64,000 nt of DNA from Crossiella sp. SN42 (GTDB lineage Bacteria > Actinomycetota > Actinomycetes > Mycobacteriales > Pseudonocardiaceae). The notes below the pieces were generated by a model. It saw only the letters and a list, made by a program, of their open reading frames with translations, made no database searches and had not been told where the DNA came from. Positions 63,914 to 64,000 of the stretch are shown here, one piece after another. Where the stretch lies: positions 1 to 64,000 of the forward strand of contig NZ_JAMHIV010000015.1 in assembly GCF_023897065.1 (NCBI RefSeq). Reading direction: 5' to 3'. The translations under genes and the position numbers were made by a program. The number at the start of each line of letters is the position of its first letter. Position 1 is the first letter of the stretch.

Positions 63914-64000
63914 CCATCACGGAATCAGACTGCAAGTACTCAAGAAATCTAGTGTCGCCGCTGTGTGATCACCGCGCACGAGCCAGCTCTACACCAAGTG

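Overview
The window is very GC-rich, with strong GC3 codon usage, many GTG starts and tightly overlapping genes. Gene order (acyP-smc, ftsY-amtB-glnK-glnD, ffh, rpsP-khpA-rimM-trmD-rplS-lepB-rnhB-DUF2469-yraN-comM) is the conserved actinobacterial housekeeping block. Protein style and the GlnR-like box fit a filamentous actinomycete. I would guess Pseudonocardiales, but that is inference without any database search.

Region 1 (1-19765) is the 3' part of an extracellular contractile injection system (eCIS, phage-tail-like particle) cluster. It runs from a huge putative cargo or accessory protein cut by the left edge, through a small coupled protein, tube-related adaptor, LysM protein, hub, spike, PAAR-like tip, gp25-like wedge and two giant baseplate proteins, to a gpI-like beta-helix protein and a DUF6519 protein. 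A protein made of two copies of one domain follows. Sheath, tube, AAA+ ATPase and terminator genes are not in the window and would be expected upstream. Most junctions overlap by 4 bp or are under 20 bp, so this is one long operon.

Region 2 (19762-53231) is mostly core chromosome. It holds a stranded antitoxin-like ORF, a small operon with a CAP-domain secreted protein, acylphosphatase and Smc. An anmK-symporter cell-wall-sugar recycling pair follows. FtsY and Ffh supply both SRP GTPases. The amtB-glnK-glnD nitrogen operon has an upstream GlnR-like box. Two CPBP proteases, PxpA and the rpsP-trmD/rplS/lepB block complete it. A 169-bp palindromic MITE-like element sits exactly on the rimM stop codon. 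A 650-bp polypyrimidine stretch precedes comM.

Region 3 (53232-64000) is accessory. After comM the conserved order breaks (no dprA) into 40-bp repeats. Then come an erythromycin-esterase-family gene, a probably truncated membrane protein overlapping an HTH-gene remnant, a macrocin/mycinamicin-type O-methyltransferase and a 1,342-aa HTH-nSTAND-WD40 protein with fourteen WD repeats. The last 2 kb is poor in genes.

A 13-bp palindrome (GTCCACAGTGGAC) recurs six times exactly, five of them inside eCIS genes and in different codon phases, which suggests selection on the DNA and not only on the protein. No tRNA, rRNA or CRISPR array was seen. All assignments are by eye; no database was searched.
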